64,000 nucleotides of DNA from Acaricomes phytoseiuli DSM 14247 (GCF_000376245.1 NZ_AQXM01000058.1:1-64000), one strand, 5' to 3'. Positions 8,509-17,874 are shown, counted from the first letter of the stretch. Notes: generated by a model not told the origin, from the sequence alone. Made by a program: numbers and translations.

Positions 8509-10416
8509 ATGAGCGAACCGTCTATGCTCAACGGGCGCTACGAGCTGGCCGAACTCCTGGGGCGCGGCGGAATGGCCGACGTCTATCTTGGTAAGGATAT
8601 CCGCCTGGGCCGAGTGATCGCGGTCAAAATCCTGCGGCCGGACCTCGCACGGGATCCGCAGTTCCAGGCACGCTTCCGCCGCGAAGCGCAAGCCGTCGCC
8701 GGGCTCAACCATCCATCGATCGTTGCGGTTTACGATACCGGGGATATAGAGCAGGCCAGCGTTCATCAGGGCCAAGAGCCGACGCGCCTGCCGTATATCG
8801 TGATGGAATATGTGCAGGGCCAAACCCTGCGCGAGCTGATCAAGGCCGGAGAGCTCGGCATCGACCGTGCCATTGACTACGCTCTCGGGGTGCTTTCCGC
8901 ACTGGAGTACAGCCACCGTGCCGGTATCGTGCACCGCGATATTAAGCCGGCTAATGTCATGGTGACCGCTGCTGGTCAGGGTGTCAAAGTCATGGATTTC
9001 GGTATCGCACGGGCTATCGCCGATGCCTCAGCGACCATGACCCAGACACAGACGGTGATCGGCACCGCGCAGTACCTTTCCCCGGAACAAGCCCGTGGTG
9101 AATCCGTTGACGCGCGCAGTGACCTGTATTCTGCGGCCTGCCTGCTTTACGAAATGCTTACCGGCCGGCCACCATTTCTCGGTGACAGCCCCGTCTCTGT
9201 GGCATATCAGCATGTCCGGGAGACTCCCGAGGCACCCAGCCGACTGAATCCGGACATCAGTGCCGCCGTAGACAGCGTGCTGGCTCGCGGGTTGCAGAAA
9301 GACCGCGCTGACCGCTTCCAGGATGCGGCGTCTTTCCGCCGGGCGCTGCGAGCAGCTAAAGCAGGGGTGGAACTAACCCCCGCTGCTCCGGCGACAACAG
9401 ATCAGCTCGCCGCCGAGATTCCCACCACACTGTCACCGCAGGCAGGTGCCACGGTTCTGGATGACTGGGCAACAGCGGCCACCGACTCGGGTGAATCAAC
9501 CACCCGGGCCATGACCAAGATGGTGAGCAGTGGGGCGCTCACCACTGAAGAAGGTCCGGATGATTCCGGGGACTCTTCGCTCGGCCTCATGCCGATGTCT
9601 GATGTCAACGATAATGAGGTTGACCGTTCCCGGCGCAAACGGCGGAGGGCCTGGACCGTTACGCTGTTCATCGCGCTGGTCCTAGTGCTGGGCGGTGGAG
9701 GTTATCTGGCGTACTCCATGATCAATGCCAGCTCTAACCCGCCCAAGGTCATGGTGCCGCAAGTTTCCGGATTAGCCGAGACTGATGCACTTTCCTCCTT
9801 GTTCAATGCTGGGCTACGCTCCATCATCCAGCGGGAATTCAGTGACGATGTCGAAACGGGCCAAGCGATCAGCACAGACCCCGCAGGCGGCAGCGAAGTA
9901 GCCCCGGATCGAACCGTGACGCTGAAGATTTCCAAGGGACCGGCGAATATCACCATCCCGCAGAACCTCGTGGGCATGACCGAATCCGCAGCGCGTGACT
10001 CCCTGCGTCAGCTCGGGCTCAGCCCTGGTACGACGACTATGGTGGATGAGCCCCGAATCCCTCGCGGTCAGGTAGTCTCCACGTCTCCGGGGATCGGTGA
10101 AAATGTCGCCGCAGATTCCACCGTGAACATCAATGTTTCTTCCGGGCAGGTGACCATGCCCGCGCTCTACGGGAAAAGCCGGCAGGAAGCCCAGGACATG
10201 ATCAACGCTCTCGGCGCCCGGGTCACGGTCAATTTCGTGGAAGAGGAGAACAGCCAGGTAGCCCCGGGTACGGTGACTGGCCAGGATCCTCAGCCCGAGT
10301 CGAAGATCGATCAGAACGCGCGGGTCACGGTCAGGATCGCCAAGGAACCGCCCAGCACGCCATCACCGACACCTTCACCCCCGTTACCGACCGCTTCGCC
10401 CACTGCCGCGAATTAA
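8509..10416 (+). CDS. pknB: Ser/Thr protein kinase PknB with three PASTA repeats
   Basis: The growth and division sensor kinase. Kinase domain about 11-275: GRGGMADVYLG, VAVKILR-like segment, HRDIKPAN (near 145), MDFGIARA and SPEQARGE. Membrane helix about 380-404. Three PASTA repeats (about 414-478, 479-547, 548-613) bind muropeptide or lipid II in the family; mycobacterial PknB has four. A Pro/Ser/Thr tail follows. It starts 88 bases after pknA with a clear aaggagag ribosome site (8496-8503), so it may have its own translation rate. Confidence 0.95.
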   Translation: MSEPSMLNGRYELAELLGRGGMADVYLGKDIRLGRVIAVKILRPDLARDPQFQARFRREAQAVAGLNHPSIVAVYDTGDIEQASVHQGQEPTRLPYIVMEYVQGQTLRELIKAGELGIDRAIDYALGVLSALEYSHRAGIVHRDIKPANVMVTAAGQGVKVMDFGIARAIADASATMTQTQTVIGTAQYLSPEQARGESVDARSDLYSAACLLYEMLTGRPPFLGDSPVSVAYQHVRETPEAPSRLNPDISAAVDSVLARGLQKDRADRFQDAASFRRALRAAKAGVELTPAAPATTDQLAAEIPTTLSPQAGATVLDDWATAATDSGESTTRAMTKMVSSGALTTEEGPDDSGDSSLGLMPMSDVNDNEVDRSRRKRRRAWTVTLFIALVLVLGGGGYLAYSMINASSNPPKVMVPQVSGLAETDALSSLFNAGLRSIIQREFSDDVETGQAISTDPAGGSEVAPDRTVTLKISKGPANITIPQNLVGMTESAARDSLRQLGLSPGTTTMVDEPRIPRGQVVSTSPGIGENVAADSTVNINVSSGQVTMPALYGKSRQEAQDMINALGARVTVNFVEEENSQVAPGTVTGQDPQPESKIDQNARVTVRIAKEPPSTPSPTPSPPLPTASPTAAN

Positions 10417-10457
10417 TCGAGCAACAGGTCAATGAGGAATCGATATTAGGAAACCGC

Positions 10458-11105
10458 CTAGCTGGTCACTGAACTAATCACAGGGCTCAGCCCGGCGGCT
10501 CTCTCTGCGGCTCCTCGCAAGCCCAGGGATTCGAGCCAGTTGCCTAGCATCTGATACCCGCCTTCGGTGAGAACTGATTCCGGGTGGAACTGCACACCGG
10601 TCAGCGGGGCTTCGCGGTGCTCCAGGCCCATGACGATGCCGCTATCGGTGCGGGCGGTGACTCGAAGAACATCGGGCACGCTTTCGGTGCTAACCGCCAG
10701 TGAATGGTAGCGAGTCGCCGTCACGGGACTCGGCAATCCCGCGAAAACTGATGTTGCATCGTGCTCCACGAGGGAAGTCTTACCGTGCATGAGCTCCGGG
10801 GCATGCCCGACCTGACCGCCATAGGCTTCAGCAAGTGCCTGGTGGCCCAGGCAGACCCCGAGCATCGGTTTGGCGTTCTCTCCACACCACATCACCAGGC
10901 CCAGGCAGACCCCTGCGCTTTCCGGAGCGCCGGGGCCTGGGGAAAGCAGCACACCGTCTCGGCTGCCGGCTAGGTCGATGGCTTCGGCAAGGCTCACCGC
11001 ATCGTTGCGTACCACTGTAGTTTCCGCACCGAGCTGGCGCAGATAGCCAACCAGCGTGTACACGAAACTGTCGTAATTATCGATCACCAAGATTCTTGGG
11101 GTCAC
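10458..11105 (-). CDS. trpG: Glutamine amidotransferase, anthranilate/aminodeoxychorismate synthase component II
   Basis: Class I glutamine amidotransferase of 215 residues that supplies ammonia to a chorismate-utilising partner (TrpE or PabB). The nucleophile lies in LGVCLGHQ and the other triad residues in QFHPES. The N-terminal ILVIDNYDSFVYTLVGYL is typical. The same gene sits beside pknB in mycobacteria, usually named trpG or pabA; the partner is not in this window, so tryptophan versus folate use cannot be decided. It is last in a short minus-strand run after the sortase and a small membrane protein. Confidence 0.9.
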   Translation of the reverse strand: MTPRILVIDNYDSFVYTLVGYLRQLGAETTVVRNDAVSLAEAIDLAGSRDGVLLSPGPGAPESAGVCLGLVMWCGENAKPMLGVCLGHQALAEAYGGQVGHAPELMHGKTSLVEHDATSVFAGLPSPVTATRYHSLAVSTESVPDVLRVTARTDSGIVMGLEHREAPLTGVQFHPESVLTEGGYQMLGNWLESLGLRGAAERAAGLSPVISSVTS

Positions 11106-11151
11106 AGCAGGGTCCTCGCCTTACTCAGTCTTAACCGGTCTTACTCAGGAT

Positions 11152-11322
11152 TCACCAATATCGCGCGGATTCGATGGTTGCGGCGTTGAACGGGCTGAAC
11201 TGGGAAAGCCACGGGAACACCCAGGTCACCAGAGCCGCGAGCGCAACGGCAAGCAGGATCAGGAAAAAGATGACCCTGAGCCACGCCGGTCCCGGCAGAT
11301 GTCTGAAAATCCAGCCGTACAT
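11152..11322 (-). CDS. Small single-pass membrane protein, sortase-linked
   Basis: 56 residues: MYGWIFRHLPGPAWLRV, then one membrane helix (about 17-42) and a short tail with FPWLSQFSPFN. ATG at 11322 is preceded by aggag about 11 bases upstream. An upstream in-frame start at 11406 overlaps the sortase and is less likely. Small proteins of this kind lie between the class E sortase and the trpG/pabA gene in many Micrococcales, but I know no function for them. Confidence 0.75.
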   Translation of the reverse strand: MYGWIFRHLPGPAWLRVIFFLILLAVALAALVTWVFPWLSQFSPFNAATIESARYW

Positions 11323-11336
11323 GAGCTGCTGTTCTC

Positions 11337-12227
11337 CTATTTCTTCGCCAGGGCCTGAACTTGGTCTGCGATCTCCGCGGGAGGTCCGGCGCTGAGCGGA
11401 CGCCATGACTCCAGGAGCGAATACGCGATGATGCGCTCTTCCGAACCGAACCGGGGGTTGCAGCTGGTCATCGTGAGAATCGACTGCTCCGGTATGGCAT
11501 CGCGCACGGTGGGCACGGGAAGCAGCACCTCATTAGCTGCCGGTAAGACGATCTCGGTGTTCCGGAAGACATATGTGTAGTAGCCTTCAGCGGTCTGGAT
11601 GTAGATCCGGTCCCCCGGTAGCAGGGTATCGATCCTATCCAGCACCGCCCCGCGGGTCTGCCGGTGCCCGGCTATCGCGAAGTTCCCAGCCTCGCCCGGC
11701 ATGGCGGTCGAAGGGTAGTGGCCCAGGCCCAGAGTGTTCAGCTGCGCTACCGAGGTTCCTTCGACCAGGGGCCGCGGAACATAGTCCGGGCCGAAACGGG
11801 GAATGAACGCCAACCCGAAAACCTGGCCGACCGCACCGGGTTTGGCCGTCACCGGTGGCGGCCCGAAATCCTGCTGGTCATCCCCCTGGGGCACCAACGG
11901 ACCCCCTAGATTCTGAACGAACTCCTGCGCTGCTTGCTGCTGCGTGCTATCGGCTTCGAGATTGGTCCACCACAGCTCCCAGCCGACGAAGAGGATCAGC
12001 ACGATCCCTGCAGTGATGAGCAGTTCCCCGAAGAACTGGACCATTGTCCGCAAGACGCCCCGGCGGGGCTTCTGCCGCCCCGGATTACGGCGCTTCTGTG
12101 CGTTACGAGCTGCCCGGCGGCCGGATTCTTCCCGCGAGCGCGGGGCATCCGCCCGGGGCGAGATCAGCTCGCCGGCGCTGATACTGGAGGCAGGCTGCTG
12201 AGAACTTGTCACCCGATCTCCTGACAT
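11337..12227 (-). CDS. srtE: Class E sortase
   Basis: A membrane-anchored transpeptidase that attaches LAxTG-type proteins to peptidoglycan. 296 residues: basic disordered N-terminus (1-60), membrane helix (about 66-88), then the sortase domain. Catalytic His in AGHRQTRG, Cys in TMTSCNPRFG and Arg in the following SEERIIAYS. TMTSC is a mild variant of the usual TLTTC. No sorted substrate is visible in this window. Divergent from crgA and upstream of the small membrane protein and trpG. Confidence 0.92.
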   Translation of the reverse strand: MSGDRVTSSQQPASSISAGELISPRADAPRSREESGRRAARNAQKRRNPGRQKPRRGVLRTMVQFFGELLITAGIVLILFVGWELWWTNLEADSTQQQAAQEFVQNLGGPLVPQGDDQQDFGPPPVTAKPGAVGQVFGLAFIPRFGPDYVPRPLVEGTSVAQLNTLGLGHYPSTAMPGEAGNFAIAGHRQTRGAVLDRIDTLLPGDRIYIQTAEGYYTYVFRNTEIVLPAANEVLLPVPTVRDAIPEQSILTMTSCNPRFGSEERIIAYSLLESWRPLSAGPPAEIADQVQALAKK

Positions 12228-12385
12228 CTCCGTTTCCAGGCCAGCCCAAACGGACTGGACCGGATAGAATTACTCCGAGAAACCGTATAGACCGGCAGCT
12301 CCTGTCTTTAGCAGGATATCAATGCCGGGTCTGGATCCGCACTTCGCAGCGCAGGCCTGCGGAGCCTACCGGCAAGGAGAGTTCT

Positions 12386-12652
12386 GTGCCCGAATCAAAA
12401 TCACGGCGTCGTGACCCTAAGCCCACTGCTTCGGCATCGGGCGCTAAAACGATCAAGCCGAACCCGGTCTGGTACAAACCGGTGATGTTCGGGCTGATGA
12501 TCCTCGGCCTGCTCTGGATCATCACTTTCTACATCACGGCATCCACTCCGGGGGTGACCCAGCTGCCGATCCCAAGCATCGGGCCTTGGAACATCGCCGT
12601 CGGCTTCGGCGTGATCATCGTCGGGTTCCTGATGACCACGCGCTGGCGCTGA
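12386..12652 (+). CDS. crgA: Cell division protein CrgA
   Basis: 88 residues with two membrane helices (about 31-52 and 65-83). The first half is hydrophilic and basic (PESKSRRRDP), followed by KPNPVWYKPVMFGLM. CrgA is an actinobacterial divisome scaffold that contacts FtsZ, FtsI, FtsQ and CwsA in mycobacteria. The GTG at 12386 follows aaggagag (12374-12381) at 4 bases and gives the usual family length; a longer in-frame start at 12206 lies in the sortase region and is rejected. Convergent with crtEb. Confidence 0.93.
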   Translation: MPESKSRRRDPKPTASASGAKTIKPNPVWYKPVMFGLMILGLLWIITFYITASTPGVTQLPIPSIGPWNIAVGFGVIIVGFLMTTRWR

Positions 12653-12672
12653 GCCGAGCTACCTCAGCAGAA

Positions 12673-13539
12673 CTAGCCGAGCCAGATCGCGATGATCAGC
12701 ATCGTGAGGAGGAAGCCAGAGAGGTAGTTGAGCGCTAAGAAACGCTTCCACCCCCGGTTGACCGCTGCTGATTGCTCATCCGCGATATTGGCGAACGGGC
12801 TGGCAGCCAGAATGTACGGCAGTACCAGCAGCCCGCTCAGCATGGCAGGCCAGCCGAGGGCTGATGCAGCGGCTCCGGCCAGTATCCAGCTGACGATGGC
12901 GAACCGGACGGTCCAACGAGCCCCGAGCACCGTGGCGATCGATGCTATGCCGGCCTGCCGGTCCGGAAGAATGTCCTGCACCGCCCCGAAGGCGTGGCTC
13001 GCGATTCCCCAGAGGAAGAAAGCAATCAGAGCCATGATGATTCCTGGCTGCAGGGGGCTTCCGGCGAGGACGAGTCCGTACCAGGCCGGGCTGACGAAGT
13101 GGAAACTGGAGGTCGCTGAGTCGACAAAGGGCCGCTCTTTGAACCTCAAGACGGGCACCGAATAGGCCAGGAGCGCAAACATGCTCAGGGCCAGTACCAA
13201 CCAGGAAGCCCGGTCGCCCACCGCGATCAGGAAAATCAGGAACGGCAGGCTGCTGAGCCCTGCAGCGAGGAGCGTTCCGGTGTGGAATCGGGGCTCGAGG
13301 ACTGCACCTTCTATCCCGCCCTTACGGGGGTTGGCCTGATCCGAGGCGTAGTCGAAGACGTCGTTGACCCCGTAGAGCGCGAAGTTATAGGGGATCAGGA
13401 AGAACAGCGTGCCGACGATCAGGGTGGCATCCCAACCTGCGGTGAGAAGGTACGTGATGAAGAACGGGTAGGCCGTGTTGACCCAGCTCAGTGGCCGGGA
13501 AGCCAGGAACCACTGTTTGAGCGGCAACTCAGCGACCAT
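12673..13539 (-). CDS. crtEb: Lycopene elongase CrtEb (UbiA-type prenyltransferase)
   Basis: 288 residues, about 8 membrane helices. The prenyl-diphosphate-binding motif NDVFDYASD (near 60) and a second Asp-rich motif (QDILPDRQAG) mark the UbiA superfamily. In Corynebacterium, Micrococcus and Arthrobacter this enzyme adds two dimethylallyl units to lycopene, giving the C50 flavuxanthin. It is the last gene of the crt operon, overlapping crtYf by 11 bases. The related MenA is excluded by context, though no test has been made. Confidence 0.93.
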   Translation of the reverse strand: MVAELPLKQWFLASRPLSWVNTAYPFFITYLLTAGWDATLIVGTLFFLIPYNFALYGVNDVFDYASDQANPRKGGIEGAVLEPRFHTGTLLAAGLSSLPFLIFLIAVGDRASWLVLALSMFALLAYSVPVLRFKERPFVDSATSSFHFVSPAWYGLVLAGSPLQPGIIMALIAFFLWGIASHAFGAVQDILPDRQAGIASIATVLGARWTVRFAIVSWILAGAAASALGWPAMLSGLLVLPYILAASPFANIADEQSAAVNRGWKRFLALNYLSGFLLTMLIIAIWLG

Positions 13540-13855
13540 CCTGCCCCTTATCGGTCAGAAGCAGCCATAACCCCGGCAGGAGGATCGCAGCGGCCAAGGG
13601 GTAACTGAAATCCTCTATCGGAGCCAGGCCGATCCTCAGGCCGGAGATATGCTGCCCGGCATACTCCATCAAACCCACCATGATCATGACGTTATCGAAG
13701 ACCGCCGTCAGTGCCAGCACGATGGACAGGGTGAGGGCCCAGGACTTCCACCAGCGCCGCACCAGGCCGCGGGCATCCGACGTGCGGGTCAGCGCATAGC
13801 CCGTCACCGCCGTGGCAATAACGAGGAAAAGCAGGCAAAGCAGCACATAGCTCAT
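13529..13855 (-). CDS. crtYf: C50 carotenoid epsilon-cyclase subunit CrtYf
   Basis: 108 residues with three membrane helices and the lycopene-cyclase-domain segment FDNVMIMVGLMEY, plus GLRIGLAPIEDFSYPL. It forms a heterodimer with CrtYe to cyclise flavuxanthin into decaprenoxanthin. It overlaps crtYe by 4 bases and crtEb by 11. The ring type (epsilon, gamma or beta) cannot be read from the sequence alone; order matches the decaprenoxanthin operon of C. glutamicum. Confidence 0.9.
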   Translation of the reverse strand: MSYVLLCLLFLVIATAVTGYALTRTSDARGLVRRWWKSWALTLSIVLALTAVFDNVMIMVGLMEYAGQHISGLRIGLAPIEDFSYPLAAAILLPGLWLLLTDKGQDGR

Positions 13856-14220
13856 CGTTGCTCACCTCCGGGATCGGCAGGGTGCGGCGCGGGTTCGCTG
13901 CCCCGGTTTTTCCGGTTGCGCAGCTGCTGTGCTCCGGAGAGGAGCACCAGGGTCAGGTAGCACAGGAAGAACAGGAAGATCGGCTCCTCGAGGGGGAGCT
14001 CGGGGAGAAGTTCGATACCGGTCATCCAGGGGCTGCCGCCGCGGAAGAAGATTCCCAGGCCTATTCCGGCGAGATCCCAGAGGATGAAGAAGAGCACACC
14101 GAGTGCGAGCACCAGAGCGGAGCGGCGCCAGTTCTTCCAGAAGACCAGGCGGTGGCGCCAGTCGATGAGGATCATGCCGAGCGTGGAGACGCCGAGGCAC
14201 AGCAGGTAAAGAAATCTCAT
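13852..14220 (-). CDS. crtYe: C50 carotenoid epsilon-cyclase subunit CrtYe
   Basis: 122 residues, three membrane helices, with DWRHRLVFWKNW near the N-terminus and the conserved LPLEEPIFLFFL (EEPxFF-type motif, about 75-86). It is the partner of CrtYf. The start overlaps the crtI stop (ATGA). An out-of-frame Arg/Pro-rich ORF on the same strand is a shadow. Confidence 0.9.
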   Translation of the reverse strand: MRFLYLLCLGVSTLGMILIDWRHRLVFWKNWRRSALVLALGVLFFILWDLAGIGLGIFFRGGSPWMTGIELLPELPLEEPIFLFFLCYLTLVLLSGAQQLRNRKNRGSEPAPHPADPGGEQR

Positions 14221-15806
14221 AGCGGCTCCGGCAGGGGTTGTGCGCTGGTTTCCCCGCGCAGTCGCTTGACTACTAATTCAGCACTGATCAGGCACATCGG
14301 CAGTCCTACACCCGGGACCGTGGTGGCTCCTGCGTAGAACAGACCTGCGACTTTCGCAGAGGTGTTGCGCCCGCGGAGAAAGGCGCTCTGCCGCAAAGTG
14401 TGCGCGGGCCCCAGGGCGCTGCCGCTCCAAGAGCCATAATCCCGGGCGAAGTCAGCCGGACCGCTGGTGCGACGCAGCACAATGCGATCCGCCAGGTCGT
14501 GACAGCCGGACCAGTCGGCCAGCTGGCGGATGGCAGCATCCGCGAGCTCCTCGACTCGGCGGTCGCCTCCGCCGTTCAGGCCTCCTGCACCGAGCCCCGA
14601 ATCCGCCGGTACCGGGATCAGCAGGAAGAGGTTCTCATGGCCTTCCGGAGCCACGGAGGGGTCGGAGGCGCTGGGCCGGCAGACATACAGGGAGGCCGGG
14701 TCCACGAAGGCCTCGCCTTCAGCAGCATCGAAGATCGCGCTGAAGTTCTGATTCCACTCCCGGACGAAGAGGAGATTATGGTGCTCCAGCTCCGGAAGGC
14801 TGCCGCGCACGCCGAGATATACCAGCACGGCTCCCGGGCCGGGAATCTTGCGCTGCCACCAGGATTCAGGGTAGCTGCGCAGTGCCTCGGGGAGCAGCGC
14901 GGTTTCGGTGTGATGCAGATCAGCCGCGGAGACGACGATCTCGGCGCTGTGGTGATGGATGCTGCCATCCGCTTCCCGGTAGTGAACGCCGGTCACGGAG
15001 GGCTTCCGGCCGGATGTCGTGGTGATCTCGGTGATCTCGGTGCCGGTGCGGATCCGGACGTTCTGAGCCCGGGCGAGATTTTCGATGCTCCCGATGATCT
15101 CGGTGAACCCGCCCAGCGGATAGTCAATACCCGATTCCAGGTCGAGATGGCTCATCAGCTGGTAAAGCGCCGGGGCGAGCATCGGTGAAGCTCCAAGGAA
15201 AACTGCCGGATACCCCAGGATTCTCCGCAGCCTTTCATCTCCGAAGCTGGAGCGGATGTGCTGGTCGAGGGACTTCATCAGCAGCGGCAGCATGGTGCCG
15301 GCGTGTTTGAGTACGTCCTGGGAGAAGAAGGAACCCGGTGAGGCGAAGTTGGTGTAGAGAAAGGAACCGAGTGCTACCCGGTAGGTTTCTTCTGCCGCCT
15401 CGAGATAGCGGCCGAGCGCCGCTCCGGCACCCGGTTCGATGCTTTCGAAAAGATCCTGATTGGCCTGCCGGCTGGCGCGGATCCGCAGGGCCTCTTGCTG
15501 CTCCTCGAAGAAGACCTGGTACCCCGGGTCGAGCCGAACGAGCTCCAGCTGCTCTTCGGTGCTTGTGCCTAGAAGCCGGTAGAAGTGCTCGAAGACTTCG
15601 GGCATGAGATACCAGGAAGGCCCCAGATCAAAACGGAAACCCTCCGAGGACCAGGATCCGGCCCGGCCGCCGGTGCGCGGCAGCGCTTCGAAAAGCGTCA
15701 CCTGATAGCCTTCCCGGCCCAGTAGGGCAGCTGTTGCCAGGCCAGAAATACCCGCACCTATCACGGCTACCCGCTGCTCCGGCGCAGAGTTGCGGTTCGC
15801 TTTCAT
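14217..15806 (-). CDS. crtI: Phytoene desaturase CrtI
   Basis: FAD-dependent desaturase converting phytoene to lycopene. The N-terminal dinucleotide fold is VAVIGAGISGLATAALLGR, followed by GGRAGSW and DLGPSWYLMP. The C-terminus carries LFYAGATTVPGVGLPM, the typical bacterial CrtI signature. ATG at 15806 overlaps the crtB stop as ATGA and is preferred; an ATG at 15836 would add 10 residues inside crtB. 529 residues, normal for the family. Confidence 0.94.
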   Translation of the reverse strand: MKANRNSAPEQRVAVIGAGISGLATAALLGREGYQVTLFEALPRTGGRAGSWSSEGFRFDLGPSWYLMPEVFEHFYRLLGTSTEEQLELVRLDPGYQVFFEEQQEALRIRASRQANQDLFESIEPGAGAALGRYLEAAEETYRVALGSFLYTNFASPGSFFSQDVLKHAGTMLPLLMKSLDQHIRSSFGDERLRRILGYPAVFLGASPMLAPALYQLMSHLDLESGIDYPLGGFTEIIGSIENLARAQNVRIRTGTEITEITTTSGRKPSVTGVHYREADGSIHHHSAEIVVSAADLHHTETALLPEALRSYPESWWQRKIPGPGAVLVYLGVRGSLPELEHHNLLFVREWNQNFSAIFDAAEGEAFVDPASLYVCRPSASDPSVAPEGHENLFLLIPVPADSGLGAGGLNGGGDRRVEELADAAIRQLADWSGCHDLADRIVLRRTSGPADFARDYGSWSGSALGPAHTLRQSAFLRGRNTSAKVAGLFYAGATTVPGVGLPMCLISAELVVKRLRGETSAQPLPEPL

Positions 15807-16702
15807 GATGAGCTTCTTCGTGGCAGATCCTGCCACGGCCTGAGTCTGATGATCGAGCGGCCGGCCGAAAGCAGCTTCACCGGATCCGGAACCCGGATCC
15901 GGCTCTGCATGATCTGCGCTGCGGCGGTTCGCTCCAACCGGGTATTGAGTTCCGCGAAGACGCCATGCGCCACAGCCACGGCGTATCTGCTACTCACCGG
16001 CAGCTGCGGGATCACCGCTGCCGCAGCATCCAGATCGGCGGTGATATCCGCTGTGATGCGCTGCTTCTGCGCTTCTCCGAAATCCTGCGGATCGAGCCAC
16101 GGGAAGTAATTGCGGCCCAGTGCATACCAATCCTGATGGAAATCTCGCAGGAAATTCACCTTCTGGAATGCCGAGCCCAGGCTTCGCGCCCCCGCCTCGA
16201 CCTCCGCCGGGCCGACTCCTCGCAGAAAAACCCGCAGGCACATCAGGCCCACTACTTCTGCCGAACCGTAGATGTAGTCGCGAACCTGCTCCTCATCGAA
16301 AGGGCTGGGGTCGGTATCTCTGCGCATCGAGGCGAAAAAGGGCCGCACCAGCGCAGCATCGATGGCATTCTTGCGGGCGGTGTCGGCGAAGGCGTGCACC
16401 AGCAGATTACTGCTGTAGCCACGATCCAGTGCGGCTAAAGTCTGCGCTTCGAGTTCGTCCAGAATGCTGGTGATCTCCGGCTGCTCGAGGCCGGCCTGGG
16501 CAGCGGCTCCATCCACGATTTCATCCGCTATGCGGACAAGGCCGTAGATCGAGGCGATATCCGCTTTGCGGCTTTTCCCCAACAGGGCGCTCGCCAGACG
16601 GAAAGAGGTCGAATATCGCCGGATCACCTGCGTGGAGCTTTCCCTGGCGATGTGTTCGTAACGGCTCAGCGCGCCGGGAGCATCAGCGGATTCCAGGGTC
16701 AT
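15803..16702 (-). CDS. crtB: Phytoene synthase CrtB
   Basis: 299 residues. Condenses two geranylgeranyl diphosphates into phytoene. Squalene/phytoene synthase motifs: YSTSFRLASALL, VRIADEIVD (first Asp-rich site, about 55-64), YIYGSAEVVGLM, and GSAFQKVNFLRDFHQD (second Asp-containing site, about 180-195). The start overlaps crtE by 4 bases and the stop overlaps crtI. Confidence 0.94.
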   Translation of the reverse strand: MTLESADAPGALSRYEHIARESSTQVIRRYSTSFRLASALLGKSRKADIASIYGLVRIADEIVDGAAAQAGLEQPEITSILDELEAQTLAALDRGYSSNLLVHAFADTARKNAIDAALVRPFFASMRRDTDPSPFDEEQVRDYIYGSAEVVGLMCLRVFLRGVGPAEVEAGARSLGSAFQKVNFLRDFHQDWYALGRNYFPWLDPQDFGEAQKQRITADITADLDAAAAVIPQLPVSSRYAVAVAHGVFAELNTRLERTAAAQIMQSRIRVPDPVKLLSAGRSIIRLRPWQDLPRRSSS

Positions 16703-17769
16703 CGCACACGCTCACGAGCCTGGTCTGCAACGGCTTCAAGATGCTGCCTCAGTTCATCCGGTATCGGCCAGATAGACAGAGCAGCCACCGCGCGGTGTGA
16801 TTCCTGCTCGATCATGGCTTTGACATCCTCCAGGGCTCCGCTCGAGCTGATCATGCTGCGGAGCTGAGCTGCCGCAGCATCATCCAGGTTACCGGTGCTC
16901 TCGAAGCCGTTCAGCTCGGGATGGTCGGCGCAGCGCTGGCGGGCTATCCAGGCCAGGGGAGTGAGCTTGCCGGAACGGAGGTCGGTGAGGGCGCTCTTAC
17001 CGGTGAGCGAGGGATCCCCAAAAGTGCCAAGAACATCGTCGCGCAGCTGGAAAGCGATGCCAGCCCGCCTGCCATACTCAGCGAGTCCGGCATGGATTGC
17101 GGGCGGCGCCTGAGCGAGTATCGCAGCGGCGCGGAGCGGAGCCTCGAAAGTGTAGAAAGCCGTCTTCCGGTAGTACATCTGCAAGATCTCCGGCAGATCC
17201 GCTGCGGCCACACCGAGCTCGAAGGCGACATCATCCAGTTCACCCGCCGCGGTGATCAGAAGGCAATCGCGCATCAAGGCCATGAGTTCTGCACGAGGTG
17301 GGTCCTCGAGCTTCGCGGTGAAGAGTGCCAACTGCGCCTCATGAAGCATCAAGTCCCCACCGAGAACTGCCGCGGCTTCACCCCAGCGCAGAGCCGTGCT
17401 GGAGCCCAGCCGGGCTTCGACAGATGCGGCGAAGCTGCCGTAGAGGTTCGGGGTTCCTCGACGGACCCGGTCTCGGTCGATCACATCGTCGTGGAGCAGA
17501 AAAGCCGTGTGCATCAGTTCCAGCGCTCCCGCGACCGGAATGGCAGCAGAACTCAGGCGGCTCGGATCACCGCCCAGTAGGCGGTACGAATCCAGGAGCA
17601 AGGCGGGGCGAACGCGCTTGCCGCCCCTGGCCGCATGGCGTAATTCCTGCCATAGCCGGAGGTATCTTTCTCCGTGACTTGCGGCAGCGGTGAGCCGCTC
17701 GCGGAAGAACTCATCCAGCCATTGATCGACCGCAGTGATATCTGCTGATCCTTGAGTTCTCAGCTGCAT
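16699..17769 (-). CDS. crtE: Geranylgeranyl diphosphate synthase CrtE
   Basis: 356 residues, trans-isoprenyl diphosphate synthase. First Asp-rich motif HDDVIDRDRVRRG (about 93-105) and second motif QLRDDVLGTFGD; GGKRVRPALLL near the N-terminus. Supplies C20 precursor for CrtB. It is the first gene of the operon. No strong Shine-Dalgarno is seen, only ggag about 13 bases before the ATG. The upstream region holds DnaA-box-like sequences. No crtR-type MarR regulator is adjacent. Confidence 0.93.
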   Translation of the reverse strand: MQLRTQGSADITAVDQWLDEFFRERLTAAASHGERYLRLWQELRHAARGGKRVRPALLLDSYRLLGGDPSRLSSAAIPVAGALELMHTAFLLHDDVIDRDRVRRGTPNLYGSFAASVEARLGSSTALRWGEAAAVLGGDLMLHEAQLALFTAKLEDPPRAELMALMRDCLLITAAGELDDVAFELGVAAADLPEILQMYYRKTAFYTFEAPLRAAAILAQAPPAIHAGLAEYGRRAGIAFQLRDDVLGTFGDPSLTGKSALTDLRSGKLTPLAWIARQRCADHPELNGFESTGNLDDAAAAQLRSMISSSGALEDVKAMIEQESHRAVAALSIWPIPDELRQHLEAVADQARERVR

Positions 17770-17874
17770 TTATAGCCCGAGCTCCGATACCGGCTCTGAG
17801 GTGCTGAGGTTTCTTGGCTCGAAGCACCTCATGAAAACACTCTTCTCTCCAGCAGAAATTTCCGATTGACCCTG

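Noticed and set aside
12206-12385. Longer N-terminus of CrgA
   Set aside because: Not homologous to CrgA and overlaps the sortase start; GTG 12386 has the ribosome site.
14400-15188. 262-codon plus-strand frame opposite crtI
   Set aside because: Shadow of crtI; no start signals.
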